Source: an uncultured Rhodopila sp.
GTDB taxonomy: Bacteria; Pseudomonadota; Alphaproteobacteria; Acetobacterales; Acetobacteraceae
Length of the DNA stretch: 64,000 nucleotides
Assembly: GCA_903932145.1 (NCBI GenBank)
Contig: CAIZFE010000027.1
Coordinates: 52,919 to 116,918 of the forward strand
Reading direction: 5' to 3'
Below the pieces are notes generated by a model. That model was given only the letters and a program-made list of their open reading frames with translations. It did not search any database and was not told the DNA's origin. Below are positions 16,511 through 25,190 of the stretch, piece by piece; position 1 is the stretch's first letter; the number at the start of each line of letters is the position of its first letter. The position numbers were made by a program, and so were the translations under genes.

Positions 16511-17749
16511 ATGTCTCAATCGTCAGCGGAACACGCTGTCGTGTGGCCATCCAATGGCATCAGCCAAGTGCCGTTCAGGGTTTACACCGACCAGGACCAG
16601 TATGCCCGAGAGCAGGAACGTCTGTTCAAGGGACAGACCTGGAATTACCTGTGCCTGACGGTGGAGCTGACCAAACCCGGCGACTATGTCTCCACCACCG
16701 TTGGTGAAACCGCTGTGATTGTCGTCCGCGACGCGAAGGGCGCCATCAATGCGTTCGTCAACCGCTGCATCCATCGCGGCAACCTGCTGTGTCTGGAGCC
16801 CCGCGGAAACGTCAAGGCATTCAGCTGCATCTACCACGGCTGGGTTTACAATCTTGGCGGCCAACTGACCGGCGTGGCGTTCGAGCATGGTGTCCAGCGC
16901 CAGGGCGGCATGCCGGCGGAGTTCCGCAAGGAAGAACACACGCTACAGCCGCTGCGCGTCGCGGAACTCGGCGGCCTGGTGTTCGGCACCTTCAGCGATG
17001 CCACCCCCGATCTGGAAACATGGCTGGGCGCTGACGTGACGCGTGGATTGTTGCGCGTGATGAACCGCACACCGCACATCCTGGGACGCAATACGCAAGT
17101 GCTGCCGAACAACTGGAAACTGTATTTTGAAAATGTGAAGGATACGTACCACGCCTCTATCCTGCATCTGTTTCTGACGACATTCCGGATCAACCGCCTG
17201 ACCATGCCGGGCGGTATCTTTATCAATCGTGACGGCGGCAATCATTACAGCTATGCCAAACTGGACTACGCGGCCGAGGATGCCGAATACCAGAACGCTC
17301 ATCTGCGTTCCGACAGCGAGTTCCGGCTGGAGGACAACTCGGTCGTGGAATCGGTCGATGAATATGGCGATGGCGTATCGGTGCAGATCCTGACGATCAT
17401 GCCGGGCATGGTGCTGCAGCAGGTCCGCAACACCATCGCCGTTCGGGTCATTCGTCCGCGCGGTATCGATAAAACCGAGCTGGAATGGATCCACATCGGT
17501 TTCGACACGGATGACGAGGCGATGACGGAGCGCCGGCTGCGGCAGGGCAATCTGATCGGCCCGGCCGGATATATCGCGATGGAGGACGGCTTTATCGGCG
17601 GCTTCGTGCAGCGCGCCCTGCACTACAACGACGAGGGTGCCGGCATCGTCATGATGGGCGGTCACGACGCGGACTCGCAAACCTTTCGAGCCAGCGAGGC
17701 GGCGATCCGGGGATTTTGGAAGCACTATCGCGCGCTGATGGGCGAATGA
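16511..17749 (+). CDS. Rieske aromatic-ring-hydroxylating oxygenase, alpha subunit
   Basis: A 412-residue oxygenase component. The Rieske [2Fe-2S] site is C86-x-H88 (NRCIHRGN) with C106-x2-H109 (FSCIYHGWVYN). The mononuclear iron site shows the bridging D211 and ligands H214 and H219 (ENVKDTYHASILH). The C-terminal catalytic domain resembles anthranilate/salicylate hydroxylase-type enzymes (WIHIGFDTDDEAMTERRLRQ). The beta-subunit gene follows with a four-base overlap. A Rieske ferredoxin is encoded at 25187-25600 and could supply electrons; no reductase was found. Hydroxylation of an aromatic acid is likely; the exact substrate is unknown. Confidence 0.93.
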   Translation: MSQSSAEHAVVWPSNGISQVPFRVYTDQDQYAREQERLFKGQTWNYLCLTVELTKPGDYVSTTVGETAVIVVRDAKGAINAFVNRCIHRGNLLCLEPRGNVKAFSCIYHGWVYNLGGQLTGVAFEHGVQRQGGMPAEFRKEEHTLQPLRVAELGGLVFGTFSDATPDLETWLGADVTRGLLRVMNRTPHILGRNTQVLPNNWKLYFENVKDTYHASILHLFLTTFRINRLTMPGGIFINRDGGNHYSYAKLDYAAEDAEYQNAHLRSDSEFRLEDNSVVESVDEYGDGVSVQILTIMPGMVLQQVRNTIAVRVIRPRGIDKTELEWIHIGFDTDDEAMTERRLRQGNLIGPAGYIAMEDGFIGGFVQRALHYNDEGAGIVMMGGHDADSQTFRASEAAIRGFWKHYRALMGE

Positions 17750-18216
17750 GCATGGATATACGCCAGGGAATCCATGATCTGATCGGCGACTACGCCGAAC
17801 GGATCGATGAAGACCGGTTGGAGGAATGGCCGGATTTGTTCGGGGACCCGTGCCGCTACCTTGTGATCAGCCGGTCGAATTTTGAGGCCGGTATGAAGCA
17901 GGGCATCATGTATGCGGCCACCAAGGGAATGATGCTGGATCGGGTGTTTTCGATCCGGCGCGCCAATCTGTTCGAGCCGCACCGGTACCGCCATGTCATC
18001 GGCCCGATCCGTGTGAAGTCGGTGGAGGCCAATGTTGCTGTCGTGCACTCCCATTTCATGGTGGCGCGCATCATGCAGGAAGGGGCGACAACCCTGTTCG
18101 CCACTGGCCGATATCTGGACCGGATTGACGTCTCGACAACGCCCTTCCGGTTCCAGGAGCGGATCGTGGTGCTGGACAGCGATAAGATCGATACACTGCT
18201 GGCAATCCCGCTTTAA
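17746..18216 (+). CDS. Rieske oxygenase, beta (small) subunit
   Basis: A 156-residue protein with the cystatin-like/NTF2 fold of ring-hydroxylating oxygenase beta subunits: IHDLIGDYAERIDEDRLEEW, PDLFGDPCRYLVISRSNFEA, MMLDRVFSIRRANLFEPHRY, then AVVHSHFMVARIMQEGATTL and FATGRYLDRIDV. The first ATG (17746) overlaps the alpha stop; a second in-frame ATG lies six bases on and either could be used. The beta subunit stabilises the alpha3-beta3 hexamer and makes no metal contact. Confidence 0.9.
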   Translation: MSMDIRQGIHDLIGDYAERIDEDRLEEWPDLFGDPCRYLVISRSNFEAGMKQGIMYAATKGMMLDRVFSIRRANLFEPHRYRHVIGPIRVKSVEANVAVVHSHFMVARIMQEGATTLFATGRYLDRIDVSTTPFRFQERIVVLDSDKIDTLLAIPL

Positions 18217-21200
18217 TCAGGCGGGCACCGGTTCCAACCGCGCCCCCGCCAGCCGTTGCACAGCCGGATAATCGACCTTGCCGGTTCCCAGCAGCGGCAT
18301 CTTGTCCACGATCATCACCTCCCTGGGCACCTGGATCTCGGTCAGCCCCCGCTCTCGCGCCGCGGCCAACAGCGCCCGAACGTCAGCATTAAGCTGCGTC
18401 GTGACAAGCAGCAGCTTCTCGCCCTTTCTGGCATCCGACACCGCGATCACCGCATGAAACGCATCGTTCCAGACAGCGCCCGCCAGCGCCTCGGCCGCCG
18501 CCAGCGAGACCATCTCTCCGCCGATCTTGGCGAAGCGTTTGGCGCGTCCCTTAATGGCAACGAAACCATCCGGGTCGATTGTAACGATATCGCCGGTGTC
18601 GTACCACCCGCCCGGCGGCGGCTCCAGCACCTCCGGCGCTTCGGCCCGGAGATATCCCAACATCACGTTGGGTCCGCGCACCAAAAGCCGGCCGCCGTCT
18701 TGGATGCCGGGAACCGGTTCCAACCGCGCCTGGATACCGGGCAGCAGCCGGCCGACGGACCCCTCACGCGAGTGCGCCCAGGTGCTCAAGGCCAGGACCG
18801 GAGCGGTTTCGGTCGCGCCGTAGCCCTCGAAGATCGGCTTCTTGAAATGCGCCATATAGGCGGCTCGGGTTTCCGGCCGCACTTTCTCGGCGCCGGCGAA
18901 AATGTAGCGCAGCGACTGGAAATCCAACGGATTGCCTTTGCGGACGTAACCGCTCAGGAACGTATCGGTCCCGAACATGATGGTGGACTGGTCCGCGTAC
19001 ACCATCTCCGGCACCAACTTGTAATGCAGCGGCGAGGGATACAGGAACCCGCGCACCCCATACATCAACGGCAGCAGGGTCGCGGTCATGCCGAACGAAT
19101 GAAACATCGGCAGCGCGTTGAACACGCGATCGGACGGATTGAAATCCACCACCGAGCGTAACTGAGCGCAATTGGCCAGCAGCGCGCGATGACTGTGGAC
19201 GACGCCCTTGGGCGTGCCTTCCGACCCCGATGTAAACAGCACCAATGCCGCCGAACCGGCATCCACGCCCGCACCCGGCAGCCGCTCGGCCCGTCGCGCT
19301 GCCCACATGCCGCGGAGCTTGTCGGCCAGCCCGATGGTTTCGCGAACGTCTTCCAAATAAACGAAACGAATCGTCGCGCTGACCGCCTCCACCAATTTGT
19401 CCAATTTACCCTTCCGCACCGCACGCCGCGACGTCAGGATCGTCTTGATCCCGGCCGCCCGGCAGCAGGACAGCATCCCGTCCGCGCCGGAAGTAAAATT
19501 CATCATCGCCGGCACGCGTCCTTGCGCCTGCAGTGCGAAGAACGTTACGACAGTGCCGACAGCGTTCGGCAGCATCACGCCGACATGCTCGCCGGGACGC
19601 GTGAACGCGGCCAGTTTCCGGCCCAGCACGACGCTGCCCAGGATCAGGCGGCGATAGGTCAGTTCGGTGATCGTAGTGCCGCCGGTTTCGTTCGGAGCGA
19701 TATCGGCGATCACCGGCAAGCCCCGGTCATAGTCATGCCGGGCATTCAACAACGCCCTGAACAGACTGTATTGAAGGCGCTCGGGACGAAAAGCAGCGTT
19801 GGTCATGATATCTTGCAGGATCAGCGCCAGAGCCGCCCGTCTCGCCCGCCCGCGCAGCGCCGGTGCGACGTCAAGGCACTCGGGCGGCAATACCTGCAAT
19901 CGAAGATGCGGGAACCAGTGAAGCGGCAGTTTGCCTTGCATTTTGGACGTCTTGTGGAACTGCAATCCATCGATCCGGACGGGAACGATGCTGGCGTCCG
20001 CCTTGTCGGCGATCATGCCGGGACCGTCATATATCTTCATCAACGCACCGGTCAGCGAGATACGGCCCTCGGGAAAGATCACCAGCCGGCGTCCATCCCG
20101 CACCGCCTTCACCATCGCTCTGATCGCCATCGGATTATTCGGGTCAATCGGAAAAACATCAAGTATATACTTCAAAAACCAGAAACGCCGAGCCTGTTGG
20201 GGGTCGATGGCGAAGACGAGATCGCCGGGGATGGACGCGGCTACCAGACATCCGTCCAGGAACGACAGATGGTTAACGACAAGAATCGACCGTTCCCCCG
20301 CCAGGGCGATATTATCCAGCCCTTCGATGCGGGCCTTGTGAAACAGGCGAAAATACCACTGGAACAGCGCGCGAAAGAATGTTTGCGGCAGCAAGCGAAC
20401 GATCCACAGCGCGACGGCGAAATTCGCGACCGCGGCGATTTGCAGCACGCGTGGCGCCGACAGGCCGGTTGCGGCACACAGCGCGACGAATGCGGAACCC
20501 AGCACCATGAGCAGCGCGTTGACGATGTTGTTGGCGGCGATGGTGCGCGCCCGGCGGGACGGCAATGATTGTTCCTGCACGATGGCATACAGAGGCACCG
20601 AGTACAGCCCGCCACAGACGGACAGTAACAACAGATCGATCAGCATGCGCCATCCGGTCAGCGCATGCAGGATGGCGCTGACCGATGTCAGCCCGTTGCC
20701 GGCAAGTGCCGCCGACCCGAAATCCCAGGTGAACACAGTAATGCCAAACGCCGCGAACGGGACGTATCGGGCGCTGACCTCGCCGTGCAGCAACCGCGCG
20801 CACAGCATGGAGCCAACGCCGATGCCGACCGCGAACATGGTCAGGAACAGCGTCACGACATGGCCGTCGGCACCCAGCGCGTCCTTCGCCAGCGACGGAA
20901 ATTCGGACAGCAGCGTCGCCCCGATCGCCCAGAACCAGCTTAGCCCCAGGATGGACAGCCACACCGAACGGATCGTTGCGGCCTGCCGGACCACCGACAC
21001 CGTCTCACGCATGATATTCCAACCGATCCGCAATGAACTGTCCGCCGCCGGGGCTGTGGGGACACCAAACGCGGCCACCAACCCGATCAGCGACACGCCG
21101 ACACCGGCGCCTCCGACGATGGCCGAGCCAGCGTCCAACAACGCCAGCGCTCCGCCGGCCACGGTTCCGGCGAGGATCGCGAGGAAGGTGGATGCCTCGA

Positions 21201-21642
21201 TCAAACCATTGCCGGCGACGAGTTCGTCGTCACGCAGATGGTCGGGCAGGATGCCGTATTTCAACGGTCCGAACATCGTTGCCTGCACGCCGAGGCCGAA
21301 CAGGACCGCCAGCAGGCCGGGGACGCTGTTGGCCAGAAACGCATAGGCTGCAGCGGCCATCAGCAGGACCTCCGCCGCTTTGGTCACCTGGATCAGGCGC
21401 GATTTGTCGAACCGGTCGGCCAGTTGCCCGGCGGTGGCGGACAGGAAAGCATAGGGGGCGATGAACAGCGCACCGGCCAATGCCGCCAGCCCTGCCCCAC
21501 CTGCGCCAAGCTTGAAGATCGCCAGGACGATCATGGCGTTCTTGACGAGGTTGTCGTTGAACGCGCCGCAGGTTTGGGTCAGGCACAGCGGGCCGAGGCG
21601 GCGTGAAACCAGCAGCGACAGCGTGTTCGGTGGTCCGCTCAT
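18217..21642 (-). CDS. Fused lysophospholipid transporter/acyltransferase/acyl-ACP ligase (LplT-Aas-like)
   Basis: A 1141-residue three-part protein. Residues 1-420 are an MFS transporter of the LplT type (GAFNDNLVKNAMIVLAIFKL, then about 12 membrane segments). Residues about 435-630 are a PlsC acyltransferase with NHLSFLDG (H-x4-D) and FPEGRISLTG. Residues about 650-1141 are an AMP-binding ligase with LVLFTSGSEGTPKGVVHSH and WYDTGDIVTIDPDGFVAIKG. In E. coli, LplT and Aas re-import and re-acylate lysophospholipids. Here all three activities are on one chain. The start overlaps the TetR stop as ATGA, so the two genes are one transcript. Confidence 0.92.
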   Translation of the reverse strand: MSGPPNTLSLLVSRRLGPLCLTQTCGAFNDNLVKNAMIVLAIFKLGAGGAGLAALAGALFIAPYAFLSATAGQLADRFDKSRLIQVTKAAEVLLMAAAAYAFLANSVPGLLAVLFGLGVQATMFGPLKYGILPDHLRDDELVAGNGLIEASTFLAILAGTVAGGALALLDAGSAIVGGAGVGVSLIGLVAAFGVPTAPAADSSLRIGWNIMRETVSVVRQAATIRSVWLSILGLSWFWAIGATLLSEFPSLAKDALGADGHVVTLFLTMFAVGIGVGSMLCARLLHGEVSARYVPFAAFGITVFTWDFGSAALAGNGLTSVSAILHALTGWRMLIDLLLLSVCGGLYSVPLYAIVQEQSLPSRRARTIAANNIVNALLMVLGSAFVALCAATGLSAPRVLQIAAVANFAVALWIVRLLPQTFFRALFQWYFRLFHKARIEGLDNIALAGERSILVVNHLSFLDGCLVAASIPGDLVFAIDPQQARRFWFLKYILDVFPIDPNNPMAIRAMVKAVRDGRRLVIFPEGRISLTGALMKIYDGPGMIADKADASIVPVRIDGLQFHKTSKMQGKLPLHWFPHLRLQVLPPECLDVAPALRGRARRAALALILQDIMTNAAFRPERLQYSLFRALLNARHDYDRGLPVIADIAPNETGGTTITELTYRRLILGSVVLGRKLAAFTRPGEHVGVMLPNAVGTVVTFFALQAQGRVPAMMNFTSGADGMLSCCRAAGIKTILTSRRAVRKGKLDKLVEAVSATIRFVYLEDVRETIGLADKLRGMWAARRAERLPGAGVDAGSAALVLFTSGSEGTPKGVVHSHRALLANCAQLRSVVDFNPSDRVFNALPMFHSFGMTATLLPLMYGVRGFLYPSPLHYKLVPEMVYADQSTIMFGTDTFLSGYVRKGNPLDFQSLRYIFAGAEKVRPETRAAYMAHFKKPIFEGYGATETAPVLALSTWAHSREGSVGRLLPGIQARLEPVPGIQDGGRLLVRGPNVMLGYLRAEAPEVLEPPPGGWYDTGDIVTIDPDGFVAIKGRAKRFAKIGGEMVSLAAAEALAGAVWNDAFHAVIAVSDARKGEKLLLVTTQLNADVRALLAAARERGLTEIQVPREVMIVDKMPLLGTGKVDYPAVQRLAGARLEPVPA

Positions 21643-22196
21643 GATACGATCCTCAGGCAAATAGCGACAATTTCGTCTGCATGGTCTGCCAATCCCTGGC
21701 CCAGACGACGGTATAAGCGGAACGTGGCAGTCTGGACGATAACGCCGATGATGGCCCCGGCGATCAGCGTGGCATTACCGGACGGAATGTCGCCTGCCTC
21801 CATCGCCGCGGCGATATGTTGGCAGATGATCTCGACCGGGTTGCAGTCGTCAGGCGGCACAGCCCGCAGGAAGCCGTGCTGGGTGAGCAACAGAAAGTTG
21901 AAGAGCAATTCGTCTTCGGCATGCAGGGCGCAGATGACGCGCACCATTGCCTCAAGCTGCTGGCGGAACCCGCCGGGGACGCCCGCCGCGCGCGCCAGTT
22001 GGCGTCCGTATTCGGTGTAGCTCGCGTAAAACAGGTCGGCGATCAGGTCCTCGCGGCTGCGAAAATGGGCATACAAGCTGGGCGCTTTCATGCCCACGGC
22101 GTCCGCGATGTCGCGCATGGAGACGGCATCGACTCCGTGTTCGACGAACAGGCGCATGGCCTCTCGCTTGATGCGGTCTTTGGGTGTATCGAGCAT
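21639..22196 (-). CDS. TetR-family transcriptional regulator
   Basis: A 185-residue regulator. The HTH is at residues 8-55: IKREAMRLFVEHGVDAVSMR, DIADAVGMKAPSLYAHFRSR and EDLIADLF. The C-terminal domain is all-helical and would bind a small hydrophobic ligand. It precedes and overlaps the lipid acyltransferase fusion gene, so it probably controls it and itself. A palindrome starting 14 bases upstream of its start is a good operator candidate. A fatty-acyl or lysophospholipid ligand is an inference from context. Confidence 0.93.
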   Translation of the reverse strand: MLDTPKDRIKREAMRLFVEHGVDAVSMRDIADAVGMKAPSLYAHFRSREDLIADLFYASYTEYGRQLARAAGVPGGFRQQLEAMVRVICALHAEDELLFNFLLLTQHGFLRAVPPDDCNPVEIICQHIAAAMEAGDIPSGNATLIAGAIIGVIVQTATFRLYRRLGQGLADHADEIVAICLRIVS

Positions 22197-22209
22197 CGGC
22201 CATTCCTAA

Positions 22210-22223
22210 CTAACGTTCGTTAG
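22210..22223. promoter_or_regulatory. Candidate TetR operator
   Basis: Perfect palindrome CTAACG-TT-CGTTAG immediately upstream of the tetR-family gene, embedded in a CTAACTAACG/CGTTAGG context. Its shape and position fit an autoregulatory TetR binding site. Confidence 0.6.
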
Positions 22224-22295
22224 GATGATTTAGCGCCAGCCAGCCGTCGCGTCAATCAAGTCCGGTCGGCTCGCGGACCTGTGATGATAGCCGGC

Positions 22296-22652
22296 CTAAA
22301 GCGTCGGCTCAGCCTCGCGCGGGGAAACCGCCAATCCCAAAAATACCACCATCGCTCGATTGAGCCTTACGATATCATCGTCACCCAGCCGCCCAACGCG
22401 ATGGCCAGCCTTCGATTTCGGCACTGTCGCGATCTTGTCCACCATCAATCGAGAAACCGATCGCAAGCCGTTACGCTCGTTTGGTTCGACCGGAATTCGG
22501 AACAAAGGTGCCTCGGTTGGGTCCGTTGTGAATGCGCAAATAGTGATCGACCCGGTTCCATCGAACCTGTCGTCCTGAACAATCACAACCGGACGTGGCT
22601 TGCCGGAATAGTCATGACCGCCCGAGACAGTCCAGATATCGCCTCGCCTCAT
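22296..22652 (-). CDS. MazF/PemK-family endoribonuclease toxin
   Basis: A 118-residue toxin with the MazF beta-barrel: MRRGDIWTVSGGHDYSGKPR, PVVIVQDDRFDGTGSITICA, FTTDPTEAPLFRIPVEP, then LRSVSRLMVDKIATVPKSK and GRLGDDDIVRLNRAMVVFLG. The R-G-D-I-W opening and the S-x-x-M-V-D-K block are typical of active enzymes. MazF cleaves mRNA at short motifs. The start overlaps the antitoxin stop as ATGA. Confidence 0.93.
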   Translation of the reverse strand: MRRGDIWTVSGGHDYSGKPRPVVIVQDDRFDGTGSITICAFTTDPTEAPLFRIPVEPNERNGLRSVSRLMVDKIATVPKSKAGHRVGRLGDDDIVRLNRAMVVFLGLAVSPREAEPTL

Positions 22653-22873
22653 TCGTCGCCCCAGTCAGCGACAGCATCGACAAAGGCCTGATCATCCGCC
22701 GCCAGGGCGCTGTTGGCCACGGCAAGTGATTGGCGGTGGGCCTCTGATCGGAAACCCGCGGATCGAACGTCGGGCACCCAGATTTGAATCGGGCGGAAGC
22801 CTTGTTCGCGTAATCGGGCTCGGTGTTCCCGAACCTTATCGCGGCCAGACTTGGGCTGAGATGTGGAGACCAT
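22649..22873 (-). CDS. MazE-type antitoxin (DUF3018-like)
   Basis: A 74-residue protein. The ATG at 22873 has AAAGGAG about eight bases upstream; 60 bases of upstream open frame were rejected because they run through the operator. The sequence reads VREHRARLREQGFRPIQIWV, then PDVRSAGFRSEAHRQSLAVA, matching the DUF3018 antitoxin-MazE family. The C-terminal DDQAFVDAVADWGDE is the acidic segment that would occupy the MazF RNA groove. Confidence 0.9.
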   Translation of the reverse strand: MVSTSQPKSGRDKVREHRARLREQGFRPIQIWVPDVRSAGFRSEAHRQSLAVANSALAADDQAFVDAVADWGDE

Positions 22874-22889
22874 GGCGTTACTCCTTTCG

Positions 22890-22901
22890 GTTACATGTAA
22901 C
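22890..22901. promoter_or_regulatory. Candidate MazE operator
   Basis: Perfect 12-base palindrome GTTACATGTAAC centred about 23 bases upstream of the mazE start. It lies where the module's promoter is expected, consistent with antitoxin autoregulation. Confidence 0.55.
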
Positions 22902-22992
22902 TTGTGTAGATGTGCTTTTGCAAGCCCAAACATTTACACCGCACAGCGCATCCCCTAGCGTCCGAGGATAAACAAAGGCGAAAGCACCGCCC

Positions 22993-24084
22993 ATGGCCAA
23001 CTCCCCGGCGGGTCGTCCACCCCCAGGCGCCATCGACTGCGATATCCATCCCGCCGTGCCCTACACGCGCGCCCTGTTGCCCTACCTCGACGACTATTGG
23101 CGGGAGCATATTCTGCGGCGTGGGCTGGAGCGGGAGAACCTGGAACCCAGTTCCTATCCCGCCAACGCCGCCATCAACGGCCGGCCGGACTGGCATCTTC
23201 CGTCCGGGCCGCCGGGCAGCAGTCTGGCGGCCATGCAGACCCATCTGCTGGACCGGCTACAGCCGAAACACGCGATCTGCAACGTCATCCATGGCGCTCA
23301 GGTGATGCTCAGCGAAGATCTGTCGGCCGCGCTGTGCCGAGCGATCAACAACTGGATCAGGGCAGAGTGGCTGGACCGCGATCCTCGGTTGCGGGCCTCG
23401 ATCGTCGTGCCGCCACATAGTGCCGACCTGGCGGTGGAGGAGATCGAGCGGCTGGCCCCCGATCATCGGTTTGTCCAGGTCCTGTTGCTCTCGATGGCGG
23501 AGCTGCCGCTGGGGCGCCGCCAGAACTGGCCGATTTACAAAGCGGCGGCGGCGCACGGGCTGCCGATCGGGATTCATGCCGGCAGCAGTTTCCGTCACCC
23601 GCCCAGCGCCGGCGGCTGGCCTTCGTATTATCTGGAGGACTACGTTTCTCAGTCCCAAGGATTTCAGGCGTCGGTAAACAGCCTCGTCAGCGAAGGCGTG
23701 TTCGTCAAATTCCCCGATCTGAAAGTCGTGCTGATCGAATCGGGGGTGACCTGGCTGCCGGCGTCACTGTGGCGATTGGATAAGACGTGGCGCGGTGTGC
23801 GGGCGGAAGTACCCTGGCTGGAAGAACAGCCAACGGAAACGGTTCGCCGGCATGTGCGCCTGACGTTGCAGCCGTTTGACGCGCCACCTTCTGAACCGCA
23901 GCTTCGAACCTTACTGGAACAGCTCGGGTCGGATCGGATGCTGCTGTTCTCGTCCGACTATCCGCACTGGCACTATGACGGCGACGATGCGTTACCGTCG
24001 GGATTGTCCACCGAGCTGATCCAACGAATCTGTGTCGAGAACCCGCTGGAAACCTATTCTCGCCTGAAGGAGACGCCGCAATGA
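22993..24084 (+). CDS. Metal-dependent amidohydrolase (TIM-barrel, Amidohydro_2)
   Basis: A 363-residue amidohydrolase of the Amidohydro_2 class. The metal-site strand is IDCDIHPAVPYTRALLPYLD (D-x-H type). Mid-protein segments are GLPIGIHAGSSFRHPPSAGG and KFPDLKVVLIESGVTWLPA. The last metal Asp is in LLFSSDYPHWHYDGDDALP. Relatives include ACMSD and gamma-resorcylate decarboxylases, as well as uncharacterised hydrolases. The gene is coupled by ATGA to a paralogue and then to a Rieske ferredoxin, forming a three-gene operon. Confidence 0.9.
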   Translation: MANSPAGRPPPGAIDCDIHPAVPYTRALLPYLDDYWREHILRRGLERENLEPSSYPANAAINGRPDWHLPSGPPGSSLAAMQTHLLDRLQPKHAICNVIHGAQVMLSEDLSAALCRAINNWIRAEWLDRDPRLRASIVVPPHSADLAVEEIERLAPDHRFVQVLLLSMAELPLGRRQNWPIYKAAAAHGLPIGIHAGSSFRHPPSAGGWPSYYLEDYVSQSQGFQASVNSLVSEGVFVKFPDLKVVLIESGVTWLPASLWRLDKTWRGVRAEVPWLEEQPTETVRRHVRLTLQPFDAPPSEPQLRTLLEQLGSDRMLLFSSDYPHWHYDGDDALPSGLSTELIQRICVENPLETYSRLKETPQ

Positions 24085-25190
24085 ACGTGACCGTCCTCGA
24101 TCGCAGCCCCGACCGCTCGGCGCAAAGCCATATGGGTTTCATCGATTGCGACGTGCATCCCTACGTCAAAGGTCCAAACGATTTCGATCCATTCCTGTCG
24201 AAGCGCTGGCTGGAGCATAAACAAACCATCGGTGGGCGCGGGCGTCAGGGGTTGGCGAAGACCTCGATGTATCCACGGATGTCACCCGGCAACGGCATGC
24301 GGATGGACGCATGGACCGACACCGGCGGCCATCCCGGTTCCGATTTGCCGAAGATGCGGGAACAACTGCTCGACCTGTTCGACGTCGCCTATGGATTGCT
24401 GGCTCCGCTGGTGGGTGGCGGCCCCGGCGAACGGAATGTCGAGTTCGGCTCCGCCATGGCGACCGCGGTCAATGAATGGCAACTCGCGCACTGGTGCGAC
24501 CCGGACCCGCGCTTGCTCGGTGCCATCCAGATCAACATTGAGCACACCGAAGCGGCCATTGCGGAGATCGAGAAACGTGCGGGTGACCGGCGCTTCGCCC
24601 AGGTGAACATTCCTCCGCGCGGACTGGAACCACTCGGGCGCCGCCGCTACTGGCCGATCCTGCAGGCCTGCGCCGCCAACGGCTTCCCGGTGTCGCTGCA
24701 TCTGGGCGGCACCAGCGGGCACGCGTCCACCGGCGGCGGCTGGCCATCGTTCTATCACGAGGAGCATCCGTCCTACGTGCAGACCATGCAGACATTGGTA
24801 ACAAGTTTGGTCTGCGAGGGCGTGTTCGAACAAATTCCCAACCTGAAGGTCGTTTTGGTTGAGGGTGGATTCGCCTGGCTACCCTCATTGTGCTGGCGTT
24901 TGGACAAGCACTGGAAGCGCCTGAAGGCCGAGGTGCCGCATCTGAAACGCTCGCCTTCGGAGTATGTGCATGAGCATATTTGGGTCACCACCCAGCCGAT
25001 CGAGGAACCGGAACGGCCGCAGGATATGCTGTCCACGCTGGAATGGATCGGGCCGGATAAGGTGATGTTCTCGACCGACTATCCGCACTGGGATCAGGAC
25101 GATCCGCGGTATGCCTTCAAGATTCCGCTGCCCGATGACTGGAAGCGCAAGATCTACCGGGACAACGCGAAGGCTCTCTACAACCTATGA
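24081..25190 (+). CDS. Metal-dependent amidohydrolase (paralogue of upstream gene)
   Basis: A 369-residue protein clearly related to its upstream neighbour: FIDCDVHPYVKGPNDFDPFL, GFPVSLHLGGTSGHASTGGG, then QIPNLKVVLVEGGFAWLPSL and VMFSTDYPHWDQDDPRYAFK. The two share domain order and the S-x-D-Y-P-H-W metal motif, so they probably arose by tandem duplication. They may form a heteromer or act on successive intermediates. The end overlaps the ferredoxin start as ATGA. Confidence 0.9.
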   Translation: MNVTVLDRSPDRSAQSHMGFIDCDVHPYVKGPNDFDPFLSKRWLEHKQTIGGRGRQGLAKTSMYPRMSPGNGMRMDAWTDTGGHPGSDLPKMREQLLDLFDVAYGLLAPLVGGGPGERNVEFGSAMATAVNEWQLAHWCDPDPRLLGAIQINIEHTEAAIAEIEKRAGDRRFAQVNIPPRGLEPLGRRRYWPILQACAANGFPVSLHLGGTSGHASTGGGWPSFYHEEHPSYVQTMQTLVTSLVCEGVFEQIPNLKVVLVEGGFAWLPSLCWRLDKHWKRLKAEVPHLKRSPSEYVHEHIWVTTQPIEEPERPQDMLSTLEWIGPDKVMFSTDYPHWDQDDPRYAFKIPLPDDWKRKIYRDNAKALYNL

